Shown here one piece after another: positions 4,161-10,915 of a stretch of DNA of 10,915 nucleotides. The stretch's first letter is position 1, and each line of letters begins with the position of its first letter. The position numbers and the translations under genes are program-made. Source of the DNA: Bryobacterales bacterium (GTDB lineage Bacteria; Acidobacteriota; Terriglobia; Bryobacterales; Bryobacteraceae); assembly GCA_003142355.1 (NCBI GenBank), contig PLMF01000071.1, forward strand, positions 1,145 to 12,059, given 5' to 3'. The notes beneath the pieces are model-generated. The model had not been told where the DNA came from, ran no database searches, and saw nothing but the letters and a program-made list of their open reading frames with translations.

Positions 4161-6692
4161 ATGGTGGGGATCTTTCTGCTGGGTCTTCTGTTGGCTGCGC
4201 CCAGCCCGCCGGCGTCGATCGCGATCGATTATCCCGAGGAAGGATCGATTTTCCCGCCCGAGATCACGCCCCCGACGTTCCTGTGGCGCGATGGCGCGAA
4301 AGGCGTCGCCTGGTGGCGGATCGACATCTCATTCGGCGCTGGCGCGGCGACCATTCACGCCACCTCCAAGGGCGAGCGCATGCGAATCGGCAAGCTCGAT
4401 CCGGATTGCGTCGCCGATACCAACCAGCCGCCCCCCCGACTGGCGGCGCATTCCTGGACGCCGGATCCTGCAATCTGGCAGGCCATCAAGCGGCACTCGG
4501 TCGCGAGCGCCGCAACCGTCGCCATCACCGGTTTTCGTGCCGGCCAGGCGGTCTCTCGTGGAAAGGTCGCCATCCGCACTTCAAGGGACCCGGTGGGTGC
4601 GCCCATCTTCTATCGCGATGTGCCGCTGATGCCCTCGGAGCTGGAAAAAGGCGTCATCAAACCCCTCGCCGCCGAGGCCATTCCGCTGGTCGCCTGGAGG
4701 GTTCGCAACGTGGGCGAAGCCCGCAGCCGGGTGGTGATGGAAAACCTGCCGGTGTGCGCCAACTGCCATTCGTTCTCCTCCGACGGCAAGACCATGGGAA
4801 TGGATCTCGATGGCCTTCAGGGCAACCGGGGGATGTACATCCTGGCGCCGATCGCGCCCGAGATGGCCGTTCGCAAGCAGGACGTGATTCAGTGGAGTTC
4901 GCCGGAAGGCAGGCTGAAGGGCAGCGTCCGCATCGGCTTCATGTCGCAGGTCTCTCCGGACGGGCGGTACGTGGTCACCACGGTTAACCCGGCCGGGATG
5001 CCGGCCGCCTCCGCCGAGCCTCCCAGCAACTATTACGTGGCCAATTTCAAGGACTACCGCTTCCTCCAGGTGTTCTATCCCACCCGCGGAATTCTGGGCT
5101 GGTACAGCCGCCAGACGGGAGTGCTGCGGCCGCTCGCCGGCGCTGATGACCCGCGGTTTGTGCAGATGGGCGCCGTGTGGAGCCCCGATGGCCGCTACCT
5201 GGTATTTGCCCGCGCCGAGGCCACCGGCCCCGATCCGCCGGGTGTGCCGGTGGCCAAATTCGCCAACGATCCCGACGAGCTGCAAATCGCGTACGACCTC
5301 TACCGCATTCCGTTCCGCGACGGTGAGGGCGGCGTGCCGGAGCCAATCGCCGGCGCCTCGCAAAACGGCATGAGCAATACCTTTCCTAAGGTGTCGCCCG
5401 ATGGCCGATGGATCGTCTTCGTCCGGTGCCGCAACGGCGAGCTCATGCGTCCCGACGGCCAGTTGTATATCGTTCCCGCGGCGGGCGGGCAGGCGCGCCG
5501 TATGCGCTCGAACACGCCGCTGATGAATTCGTGGCACAGCTTCTCGCCCGACGGCCGCTGGCTGGTGTTTTCGTCGAAGGCCAGGTCGCCCTACACGCAA
5601 ATGTATCTCACCCATATCGACGCGGATGGCAACGACAGCCCGCCTATTTTGATCGACAACTCGACCGCCGCCAACCGCGCCGTGAACATCCCGGAGTTTG
5701 TGAACGTCCCGCCCGGTGGCTTGCGGCAAATCGGCGGCCCGGTGATCGACTATTACAAGCTGTACAACAGCGCGGCCTATCTGCAGCGGACCGGGTCGTA
5801 CGAGGCCTCCGCCGCGAAGTGGAGGAAAGTTCTGGAGCTGAGCCCCGATGACGAAGCGGCGCACCGCAGCCTGGGAACCGTGTTGCTCATGACGGGACAC
5901 GGGGAAGAATCCGCGGTTCATTTCCAAAAAGCGTCCGAGATCAAGCTCCGCGCGGTTGTCGAGGCCGATCCCGCCTCCGCGCGGGGATTCAACGATCTCG
6001 GCATGCTACTGGCCCAAACAGGGCGTGTCGAGGAAGCCGTGGCGCAATTCGAGAAAGCCGCCGAATTGAAGCCGGATTTCGCGGCCGCGCGCGCCAACCT
6101 GGGCGGCGCGCTGGCCAAGCTGGGCAGGCTGGACGAGGCGCTCGTTCAACTGCGCCGAGCGCTCGCCTCGGATGCCGGGTATGCGCCCGCGCACTACTAT
6201 CTGGGGCTGGTTCTGAGCCGGAGGGGGGACGAGCAGGGCGCCATCCGGGAATGGCGCAGCGCCCTCTCGCTCGACCCGAAATACGCGCAGGCCCACGTCA
6301 GCCTGGGCGACGCGCTCGACGCGCAAGGGTGGACGGCGGAGGCCCTGGCACACTGGCGCGACGGTCTCGGCCTCGAACCCAACGATCCACCGGCGCTGCG
6401 GCGCGTGGCCTGGGTCCTGGCGACCTCGCCCGATGCGGCCATCCGCGACGGCGCCGAGGCGCTGGCGTTCGCGGTCCGCGCGCTCGAGCTCTCCGGCGGT
6501 AAGGACGCGCGGGTGCTGGATGCGCTCGCGGCCGCCTACGCCGAGAAGGGCCAGTTCGCCAACGCCGCGCTGACGGCGCGCCGCGCCCAGGCACGGGCCG
6601 TGCAAGAGAACCAGCCCGCGCTGGCCCACGACATCGGCGTCAGGATCTCGCTGTACGAAGCCGGTCAGCCTTTCCGCGACCGCGTGAAGTGA
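4161..6692 (+). CDS. Exported CxxCH heme-motif / PD40 beta-propeller / TPR protein
   Basis: An 843-residue protein. A short hydrophobic leader (residues 3-13, then APSPPAS) looks like a Sec signal. A beta-rich N-terminal region (about 20-180) is followed by C199-A-N-C202-H203, a classic covalent heme c motif, in the setting LPVCANCHSFSSDG. Next comes a TolB/PD40-type propeller with four SPDGR[YW] signatures at about 265, 341, 412 and 462. The last third holds TPRs at about 533-566, 605-638, 641-672, 675-706 and 709-740, plus degenerate helices to about 815. TPRs bind partner proteins and PD40 propellers often bind proteins or sugars; the role of the heme is unknown, and no cytochrome maturation gene is in the window. 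The start has no Shine-Dalgarno but a -10 box 6 bases upstream, suggesting a leaderless message. It is likely periplasmic. A similar architecture is, as I recall, recurrent in Acidobacteriota. Confidence 0.85.
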   Translation: MVGIFLLGLLLAAPSPPASIAIDYPEEGSIFPPEITPPTFLWRDGAKGVAWWRIDISFGAGAATIHATSKGERMRIGKLDPDCVADTNQPPPRLAAHSWTPDPAIWQAIKRHSVASAATVAITGFRAGQAVSRGKVAIRTSRDPVGAPIFYRDVPLMPSELEKGVIKPLAAEAIPLVAWRVRNVGEARSRVVMENLPVCANCHSFSSDGKTMGMDLDGLQGNRGMYILAPIAPEMAVRKQDVIQWSSPEGRLKGSVRIGFMSQVSPDGRYVVTTVNPAGMPAASAEPPSNYYVANFKDYRFLQVFYPTRGILGWYSRQTGVLRPLAGADDPRFVQMGAVWSPDGRYLVFARAEATGPDPPGVPVAKFANDPDELQIAYDLYRIPFRDGEGGVPEPIAGASQNGMSNTFPKVSPDGRWIVFVRCRNGELMRPDGQLYIVPAAGGQARRMRSNTPLMNSWHSFSPDGRWLVFSSKARSPYTQMYLTHIDADGNDSPPILIDNSTAANRAVNIPEFVNVPPGGLRQIGGPVIDYYKLYNSAAYLQRTGSYEASAAKWRKVLELSPDDEAAHRSLGTVLLMTGHGEESAVHFQKASEIKLRAVVEADPASARGFNDLGMLLAQTGRVEEAVAQFEKAAELKPDFAAARANLGGALAKLGRLDEALVQLRRALASDAGYAPAHYYLGLVLSRRGDEQGAIREWRSALSLDPKYAQAHVSLGDALDAQGWTAEALAHWRDGLGLEPNDPPALRRVAWVLATSPDAAIRDGAEALAFAVRALELSGGKDARVLDALAAAYAEKGQFANAALTARRAQARAVQENQPALAHDIGVRISLYEAGQPFRDRVK

Positions 6693-6697
6693 CCGAC

Positions 6698-6809
6698 GTG
6701 GCGCAGAGTCTCACTCTGCCGCGTCCCGACTCATCGGGACGCGCTTTGGTGCACGTCCGGCAGGCGTCCCCATGAGTGGGGACGCGGCAGGCACGAGTGC
6801 CCGCGCCAC
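6698..6809. repeat. 112-bp inverted-repeat intergenic element
   Basis: Two imperfect arms of about 45 bases (6698-6742 and 6764-6809) start and end with GTGGCGC/GCGCCAC. Each arm contains two smaller hairpins: AGAGT/ACTCT and CGTCCCGA/TCGGGACG on the left, GGCAC/GTGCC and CGTCCCCA/TGGGGACG on the right, the paired differences being compensatory. It has no coding potential. The form is that of a dispersed palindromic unit or MITE. It fills the whole gap between two convergent genes and could stop transcription from both sides. No target duplication is apparent. Confidence 0.7.
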
Positions 6810-6818
6810 AGTGAAGGC

Positions 6819-8072
6819 CTACTTCGTAAACGCCATCCCCGCGAAGCTCACCACGCTGCGCTCGTCGATATTCCACTGCTCGTATCGCAGCATCTCGCCG
6901 TGCGCTTTCGGAGCCGCCTTCAGGAACGTGTAGAACGGCGCCGAGCCGCACCACTTCAGATCGTCCTGGTTCTCGCGTACCAGCTCCCAAAACCCCGCCG
7001 CGTCGGAAGCCGCGATGCGCGCGATGCGCTCTTCGTCGCGCGCGCCTACTTCGCTCATGACACCCTGGCCGGCCATCGCCGTGAACTGGTCGTGATAACG
7101 CGCGCCCATGTGCGCCATGTCCACGCCCAGAATCCAGAACAGGCGGTCGCCCTCGCGCTCGCGCAGCTCTCCGAGCGCTTCGATGAAGCGCTTCACCTGG
7201 CCGTCATCCTCGGGCCGCCCGCCTCCCGCAAAGCTGCGCGCGAAAGACCCGCACAAAATCGGCAAGATCCGCACATCCGGCCCCAGCGCGTGCTGCAGGA
7301 AGATCAACTGCAACTCCACTGTGTGCTCGAAGGAGTGGCAGTAGTCCTCCATTTCGACCGCGCTTCCACCGCGCGCGGCCAGCCAGTCCGTCAGCGGCTG
7401 GTCCGTCTGGGCCTCCCCCAGCGGCGTCCGGAACCTCTTGCGCGTCAACCCGAATCTTCCGGGCTCTCCCCAGTGCGAGGTGGCCAGAATCACGAAGGTG
7501 CGTTCCCGGTGCTCCCTCTTCAGCTTGCGGTAGGCCGCGCGGTACGACTGCCAGCCGCCCTCCGGGCTGACGTGCGGAGCCGCAATCGCGAACAGATCGC
7601 CATCGGCGGCCGCGGCTTCTTCTGCTTCGGCCGCCATGTACCGCGACATGGTCTGGCGCAGTTCATCGGGCTGGCCGGGATACGCTCCGCCCGCGTGCGC
7701 CGGCTCGCGCACGGTCTCCTGGGTGAACTCGCGGCGCCGATCCGCCTCCATGCGCGCGAAGTTCTCGTCCTCGAGGAACCCCGCATTGCTCAGCGTCTCC
7801 GCCAGGTCCTGCGCAATCTCTCCGACTTCGAGGCTGTTGGTGACACGCACCAGCGCCGCCCGCAGGTCCAGGTCCGTCTGGCGCCCGTCGAAACACGGGA
7901 GGCACTCCACCAGCACCGGCGGAATGATCAGCATGGCATCGGAAAACCGGTACGGATCCCGAACGAAGAGCCCCGGGTGCTCGGGCGAAGGCGAGGGCAT
8001 GAAATCCAGGTTCAGGCGCAGTCGGGGAAGTGGCTGGGACAAGTCCCATCGTAGCGCAGCATGGCATGGCAT
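6819..8072 (-). CDS. Memo-family protein (AmmeMemoRadiSam system protein B-like) with extra N-terminal domain
   Basis: A 417-residue protein. Residues about 120-415 form a Memo domain, related to LigB-type extradiol dioxygenases, with conserved-looking metal or active-site positions H167 (AAPHVSPEGGW), H200 (LATSHWG), H246 and H250 (YCHSFEHTVELQLIFLQ), D318/H321 (GVDMAHMG) and C375 (KWCGSAPF). Memo proteins bind metal and are often found with AMMECR1 and radical-SAM partners; neither is here and the chemistry is unsettled. Residues about 16-108 are a separate domain not present in minimal Memo proteins: LPRLRLNLDF, a strand GLFVRDP, then a helix-rich CFDGRQTDLDLRAAL to LSNAGFLED, resembling the PqqD/winged-helix layout. 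The start at 8072 keeps this domain whole; a TTG at 8042 is possible, while the ATG at 8000 would cut into the domain. Its start is 26 bases from the divergent glycosyltransferase. Confidence 0.88.
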   Translation of the reverse strand: MPCHAALRWDLSQPLPRLRLNLDFMPSPSPEHPGLFVRDPYRFSDAMLIIPPVLVECLPCFDGRQTDLDLRAALVRVTNSLEVGEIAQDLAETLSNAGFLEDENFARMEADRRREFTQETVREPAHAGGAYPGQPDELRQTMSRYMAAEAEEAAAADGDLFAIAAPHVSPEGGWQSYRAAYRKLKREHRERTFVILATSHWGEPGRFGLTRKRFRTPLGEAQTDQPLTDWLAARGGSAVEMEDYCHSFEHTVELQLIFLQHALGPDVRILPILCGSFARSFAGGGRPEDDGQVKRFIEALGELREREGDRLFWILGVDMAHMGARYHDQFTAMAGQGVMSEVGARDEERIARIAASDAAGFWELVRENQDDLKWCGSAPFYTFLKAAPKAHGEMLRYEQWNIDERSVVSFAGMAFTK

Positions 8073-8082
8073 CCGCGGGTGT

Positions 8083-8093
8083 TAAACTAAGGA
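8083..8093 (+). promoter_or_regulatory. TAAACT -10 box and AAGGA ribosome site of the glycosyltransferase
   Basis: TAAACT (8083-8088) is the same hexamer as found before the TPR gene. AAGGA (8089-8093) follows, with 5 bases to the ATG at 8099. If the -10 box is used, the message would begin at about 8095, inside or past the Shine-Dalgarno, so the two signals are probably alternatives. The ribosome site decides the ATG at 8099 over the in-frame ATG at 8030. Confidence 0.4.
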
Positions 8094-8098
8094 TTTCC

Positions 8099-9076
8099 AT
8101 GGCCCTGCTGTCGATCGTGATCCCGATCCACAACGAGGAGCACTCCATCCTGCCGCTCTACGACCGTCTGACGGCCGTGCTCGAGCGATTGCAGCGGCCG
8201 TATGAAATCCTGTTTGTGGACGACGCCTCGAGCGACCGCAGCTTCGAGCTGCTCGCCAACCTCGTCGAAACCGATGGCCGCCTCAAAGTCATCCGGTTGC
8301 GCCGCAACTTCGGCCAGACCGCGGCTTTGTCGGCGGGCTTCCACGAAGCCAAAGGCGACGTCATCGTGGCCATGGACGGCGACCTCCAGCACGCGCCCGA
8401 GGACATTCCGGCGCTGCTGGCGAAAATCGACGAGGGCTATGATATCGCCAGCGGCTGGCGCAAGCACCGCGTGGACAACGCGCTCAGCCGCAAGCTGCCT
8501 TCCCGCGTCGCGAACTGGCTGATGGCCAAGGCCTCCGGCGTCGATCTGCGGGATTTCGGCACCACTTTCAAAGCCTACCGGGCCGAAGTGCTGAAGGACG
8601 TCAACCTTTACGGCGAGCTGCACCGCTTCATTCCCGCGCTGGCCAGCTTCTATGGGGCGCGCATCGCCGAGGTGCCCATTCGCAGTACTCGCCGCGCCTC
8701 CGGCGGTTCACACTACGGCATCGGCCGCACGTTCCGGGTGATGTTCGATATCCTCACCATCAAGTTCATGCTGAAGTATTTCACCCGCCCCATGCATTTC
8801 TTCGGCTCGCTCGGCCTGGCGGGCACCACCTTGGGCGGCGGCATCATGGTCTACCTGGCCATCAAGAAGCTGCTGGGCTACGAGATTGTGGCCGCGCACG
8901 GCCCGCTCATGTTTGCCGGGGGCCTTTTGCTTCTAGCCGGCCTGATGATGTTCACCACCGGGCTGATTGGCGAGATGATGATGCGGACGTACTTCGAAAG
9001 CCAGGATCGCCGTATCTATGCCGTGCGCGAAATCCTCACCCGCAAGCCGCACGGTGTGCCCGGCGGCGCGAAATAA
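8099..9076 (+). CDS. GT2 polyprenyl-phosphate glycosyltransferase (GtrB/DPM1-like)
   Basis: A complete 325-residue membrane enzyme that would transfer a sugar from a nucleotide donor to a polyprenyl phosphate at the inner membrane, making a lipid-linked sugar for cell-envelope glycans. Residues 1-230 are a GT-A domain: LSIVIPIHNEE, V40-D41-D42 in ILFVDDAS, GQTAALSAGF, and the metal-binding D93-G-D95-L-Q97; R121-K-H-R124 and the LYGELHRFIPAL segment (170-181) are typical of the GtrB/DPM1/ArnC branch. Two membrane helices follow at about 232-255 and 268-292, then a cytoplasmic tail. The sugar cannot be told from sequence. It is divergent from the Memo gene (26 bases) and convergent with the TrmB-like gene, with only 2 bases between stops. 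No other envelope-glycan genes are in the window. Confidence 0.93.
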   Translation: MALLSIVIPIHNEEHSILPLYDRLTAVLERLQRPYEILFVDDASSDRSFELLANLVETDGRLKVIRLRRNFGQTAALSAGFHEAKGDVIVAMDGDLQHAPEDIPALLAKIDEGYDIASGWRKHRVDNALSRKLPSRVANWLMAKASGVDLRDFGTTFKAYRAEVLKDVNLYGELHRFIPALASFYGARIAEVPIRSTRRASGGSHYGIGRTFRVMFDILTIKFMLKYFTRPMHFFGSLGLAGTTLGGGIMVYLAIKKLLGYEIVAAHGPLMFAGGLLLLAGLMMFTTGLIGEMMMRTYFESQDRRIYAVREILTRKPHGVPGGAK

Positions 9077-9078
9077 GG

Positions 9079-9897
9079 CTACAGGTTCTTTCCCCTGCGC
9101 CAGTGGTCGTCGAACAGTCCCTTCATCGCCTCGCCCATCCCCTCGTGATCGAAAACTACCGATGTCCACGCGGGACGGGTGATGACTGGGTCGAGCAGCG
9201 CGATCAGCCCGCGCTCCCCATCGAACAGCGCCAGCTTCATGGGCAGGGAATCGGCGACCTTCACCTCCACGCCCGCGGCCATGTACTCACTCAGCCGCTG
9301 CCGGTGCTCATCGTCGAGCGAGGCCGCTTCCAGCAGCAGCCGGCAGGCGACGCCGCCCATCCCGGCCTGCTTGACCAGCTTCTCATCCAGCGGATCTACC
9401 GCGTAGGGCGGACGCGAGAACTCCAGGTACTCGCGCTTGACCTCCGACAACATGCGGCGGTACTCGGCGGCAGTCTGCGCCGGCTCGCTGACGATGCGCA
9501 GAAAATCCAGCGTCCCGCGGCCGCCCTGGCCTTCCGAATAGAGCGCCTTCAAATCGTCGATCAGGCCCACGCCGGCGCGCCCGTCGTCCGTCAGTTCCTG
9601 CTCCAGCGTCTGGCGCTTGCGCGCCAGATAACCTGGAATCGCCAGGCTCGGCTCCACGGCCGAGAACAGCTTGGTCTTCTCCTGCACCACCTGTGCGAAG
9701 CCTCTCTCCACCAGGCTGTCGAGGACTTCGTAAATCTTCTGCCGCGGTACGTGCGCTCGCGCGGCCAATTCCAGCGCCTTGAACTTGGGATGGCCCAGCA
9801 ACACCAGATACGAACGCGACTCATAAGCATTGAGCCCAAGCTGTTGTAGCCGTCGCCAGAAGCGTTGAAAATCCACTTCGGCCAATTCTTCGCTCAT
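9079..9897 (-). CDS. TrmB-family transcriptional regulator
   Basis: A complete 272-residue protein. The N-terminal winged helix-turn-helix (about residues 12-80) has the TrmB pattern: LGLNAYESRSYLVLLGHP, then LAARAHVPRQKIYEVLDSL, then a wing GFAQVVQEKTKLFSAVEP. A helical linker (about 85-120) joins a C-terminal PLD-like effector domain (about 125-268). TrmB proteins in archaea sense sugars and control sugar uptake and use; bacterial members are less studied, and the C-terminal sugar-binding segment of archaeal TrmB is not clearly present in this short version, so the ligand is unknown. A good ribosome site (AAGGTG, 8 bases before the ATG, with a second AAGGA closer in) supports the start. It is divergent from the response regulator, sharing a 159-base control region, and could regulate it. 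Confidence 0.88.
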   Translation of the reverse strand: MSEELAEVDFQRFWRRLQQLGLNAYESRSYLVLLGHPKFKALELAARAHVPRQKIYEVLDSLVERGFAQVVQEKTKLFSAVEPSLAIPGYLARKRQTLEQELTDDGRAGVGLIDDLKALYSEGQGGRGTLDFLRIVSEPAQTAAEYRRMLSEVKREYLEFSRPPYAVDPLDEKLVKQAGMGGVACRLLLEAASLDDEHRQRLSEYMAAGVEVKVADSLPMKLALFDGERGLIALLDPVITRPAWTSVVFDHEGMGEAMKGLFDDHWRRGKNL

Positions 9898-9950
9898 ATT
9901 CCTTTCACCTTATCAGAGCCGGAAGCAAAAAGTCGGGGCAAACCCGTTGC

Positions 9951-9974
9951 GGCCCAGAAAAGGCGTTTTGGGCC
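9951..9974. other. Hairpin between divergent trmB-type and response-regulator genes
   Basis: GGCCCAGAAAA (9951-9961) pairs with TTTTGGGCC (9966-9974) across a GGCG loop with one or two bulged bases. It sits about 55 bases upstream of the TrmB-like start and 34 bases before the -35 of the response-regulator promoter. It may be an operator or a 5' leader structure; as a terminator it makes little sense at this place. The dyad is seen directly; function is unknown. Confidence 0.4.
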
Positions 9975-10007
9975 AGGTAAACACCTGATATGATTGAGAG
10001 AGTGGAT

Positions 10008-10036
10008 TTGACTTGGTACTATTAGAACTATACAAT
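10008..10036 (+). promoter_or_regulatory. Sigma70-type promoter of the response regulator
   Basis: TTGACT (10008-10013) and TACAAT (10031-10036) each match the consensus at five of six positions and are separated by the ideal 17 bases. Transcription would start near 10043, about 14 bases before the ATG at 10057. It lies in a clearly AT-rich stretch against the GC-rich background and is the best promoter in the window. Confidence 0.65.
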
Positions 10037-10056
10037 GAGCCTAAAGTGGAAATTGT

Positions 10057-10791
10057 ATGTCTGAGAACGTCGTAACCAACGGTTTCCAGTCCGGAGCGGA
10101 GACCGCGCCGGCTCCGAAGATTCGGATCGTGGTAGCCGATGACCATCCTATTTTTCGGGACGGCCTCTGCAAGCTGCTCGCTTTGGAAGAAGACTTCGAG
10201 GTGGTGGCCCAGGCCCAGGATGGCCGGCAGGTGCTGGAAGTCCTGCAACAGCTTGCGCCCGACATTCTCCTGCTCGATCTCAAGATGCCCGGCCTGGATG
10301 GCTTGGCCACTTTGCAGCGGCTTCAGGCGGTCAAGAACAAGACTCGGGTCATTGTGCTGACCGCATCGGACGATAAGACTGAATTCGTCCAGGCCATGCG
10401 GCTCGGCACCTCTGGAATAGTTCTCAAACAGACCGCCACGGAGCTGCTGATCAAGAGTATTCGCCGGGTCCATGCCGGGGAAATCTGGCTGGATTCGCAT
10501 ACCACGGCAGCCGTGATCCGCCAGTTCGTCGCCGCCGACGAAGCGCCGCCTCAAATGGCGCCCGCCAGCCCGGGCCGGGAACGGGAACGGTCGCCGTTGA
10601 GCCAGCGGGAGCGCGAGATCGTGGCGCTGGTCGCCCAAGGTTTCAAGAACAAGGAGATGGCGGAGAAGATGTTCATCAGCGAACAGACCGTCAAGAACCA
10701 TCTGCACAACATCTTCGACAAGCTGGGCGTCTCCGACCGGCTGGAACTGGCGCTCTACGCCATCCACAACAACCTGCACATAGGAAGGTAG
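10057..10791 (+). CDS. NarL/FixJ-family response regulator
   Basis: A complete 244-residue two-component regulator. After a 20-residue tail, the receiver domain (about 21-140) has the acidic pair D28-D29 in VVADDHPIFRDGL, the phospho-acceptor D74 in ILLLDLKMPGLDG, T102 in VIVLTASDD and K124 in IVLKQ, so all switch residues are present. A linker rich in Ala, Pro and Arg (about 160-178) leads to a LuxR-type helix-turn-helix (about 179-240): LSQREREIVALVAQGFKNKE, then SEQTVKNHLHNIFDKLGVSD. Phosphorylation should let it dimerise and bind DNA. No histidine kinase is in the window, so its partner is unknown; the next gene might be related. A weak GTGGA precedes the ATG. A GGAAGG/CCTTCC dyad spans the stop codon but has no T-run after it. 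Confidence 0.95.
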   Translation: MSENVVTNGFQSGAETAPAPKIRIVVADDHPIFRDGLCKLLALEEDFEVVAQAQDGRQVLEVLQQLAPDILLLDLKMPGLDGLATLQRLQAVKNKTRVIVLTASDDKTEFVQAMRLGTSGIVLKQTATELLIKSIRRVHAGEIWLDSHTTAAVIRQFVAADEAPPQMAPASPGRERERSPLSQREREIVALVAQGFKNKEMAEKMFISEQTVKNHLHNIFDKLGVSDRLELALYAIHNNLHIGR

Positions 10792-10820
10792 CCTTCCACT
10801 TCAGCGCGCGAGGAAGGGTT

Positions 10821-10915
10821 GTGTTCACACTGGTCCGCCGGGCAAGGCAACGGCTGCTATATAACGAGCTGCTATCCCAGGGGGCCAATTCGTCGAGCGC
10901 CGCGCTCATCGCATT
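10821..10915 (+). CDS. Start of an unidentified protein (cut by window edge)
   Basis: A GTG at 10821 follows AGGA (10811-10814) with 6 bases between, 29 bases after the response-regulator stop. The open frame runs 31 codons to the window edge, beginning VFTLVRRARQRLLYNELLSQ and continuing GANSSSAALIA. The basic amphipathic helix followed by a small, increasingly apolar stretch is what one expects just before a first membrane helix. I do not recognise the family firmly. It is probably co-transcribed with the response regulator. The opposite-strand open frame across 10691-10909 overlaps the response regulator and is less likely. Confidence 0.5.
   Translation, partial: MFTLVRRARQRLLYNELLSQGANSSSAALIA

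Noticed and set aside
4581..5927. 448-codon open frame opposite the PD40/TPR gene
   Set aside because: Antisense shadow. Its translation is rich in Arg, His, Val and Gly with no domain, while the plus strand has strong domain signatures.
6900..8054. 384-codon plus-strand open frame opposite the Memo gene
   Set aside because: Antisense shadow with low-complexity Arg-rich translation. The Memo motifs are on the minus strand.
9103..9849. 248-codon plus-strand open frame opposite the TrmB-like gene
   Set aside because: Antisense shadow; the TrmB helix-turn-helix and ribosome site support the minus strand.
9913..10779. 288-codon minus-strand open frame opposite the response regulator
   Set aside because: Antisense shadow; the receiver and LuxR domains are unmistakable on the plus strand.
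10783..10797. GGAAGG-TAG-CCTTCC dyad at the response-regulator stop as a terminator
   Set aside because: Only a 6-bp stem, no T-run afterwards, and an open frame with a ribosome site begins 24 bases later.
1..10915. CRISPR array, tRNA or rRNA genes
   Set aside because: No regularly spaced repeats, no cloverleaf-like pattern and no rRNA core motif was seen on either strand.

Overview
The window is GC-rich bacterial chromosome. Gene content and style point to the Acidobacteriota, probably a Solibacter/Bryobacter-like lineage. The clues are a Tat-exported NHL-repeat protein, a CxxCH/PD40/TPR protein, an FHA-GAF-SpoIIE phosphatase, a TrmB-type regulator, TAAACT-type -10 boxes very close to start codons, and a large palindromic intergenic repeat. 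This placement rests on pattern recognition, not on a search. No tRNA, rRNA or CRISPR array was seen.

Layout. (a) 1-191: left end of an IS110-family insertion sequence, with the first 28 codons of its transposase on the minus strand and a structured non-coding end. It appears to have landed inside a REP-like palindrome, because the 18 bases abutting it recur at 1311-1328. (b) 249-1286: secreted NHL-repeat beta-propeller protein, followed at once by an intact copy of the REP-like palindrome. (c) 1335-1891: a graveyard with no intact gene. It holds the remains of a DUF433/DUF5615 toxin-antitoxin pair and two pieces resembling a DUF4062 protein, which face each other on opposite strands and meet at about 1775. 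(d) 1911-4100, minus strand: a Fur-family regulator followed with zero spacing (TGA-ATG) by an FHA-GAF-PP2C serine phosphatase. The DUF4062 remnant lies just downstream and may once have been the third gene. (e) 4161-6692, plus strand, divergent from fur: an exported protein with a heme-type CxxCH motif, a PD40 propeller and TPRs. (f) 6698-6809: a 112-bp inverted-repeat element between convergent genes. (g) 6819-8072, minus: a Memo-family protein with an unusual N-terminal domain. (h) 8099-9076, plus: a GtrB/DPM1-type polyprenyl-phosphate glycosyltransferase. (i) 9079-9897, minus: a TrmB-family regulator convergent with the glycosyltransferase. (j) 10057-10791, plus: a NarL/FixJ response regulator behind a good sigma70-type promoter. 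(k) 10821 to the end: the start of another protein, cut by the window edge.

The core genes are ordinary housekeeping and signalling genes that probably act independently, apart from the fur-phosphatase pair. The most unusual material is in the first 1.9 kb: an IS110 end with features expected of a bridge-RNA-encoding element in a repeat target, followed by the scrambled remains of a toxin-antitoxin and DUF4062 locus. I did not find a complete, clearly new multi-gene system.
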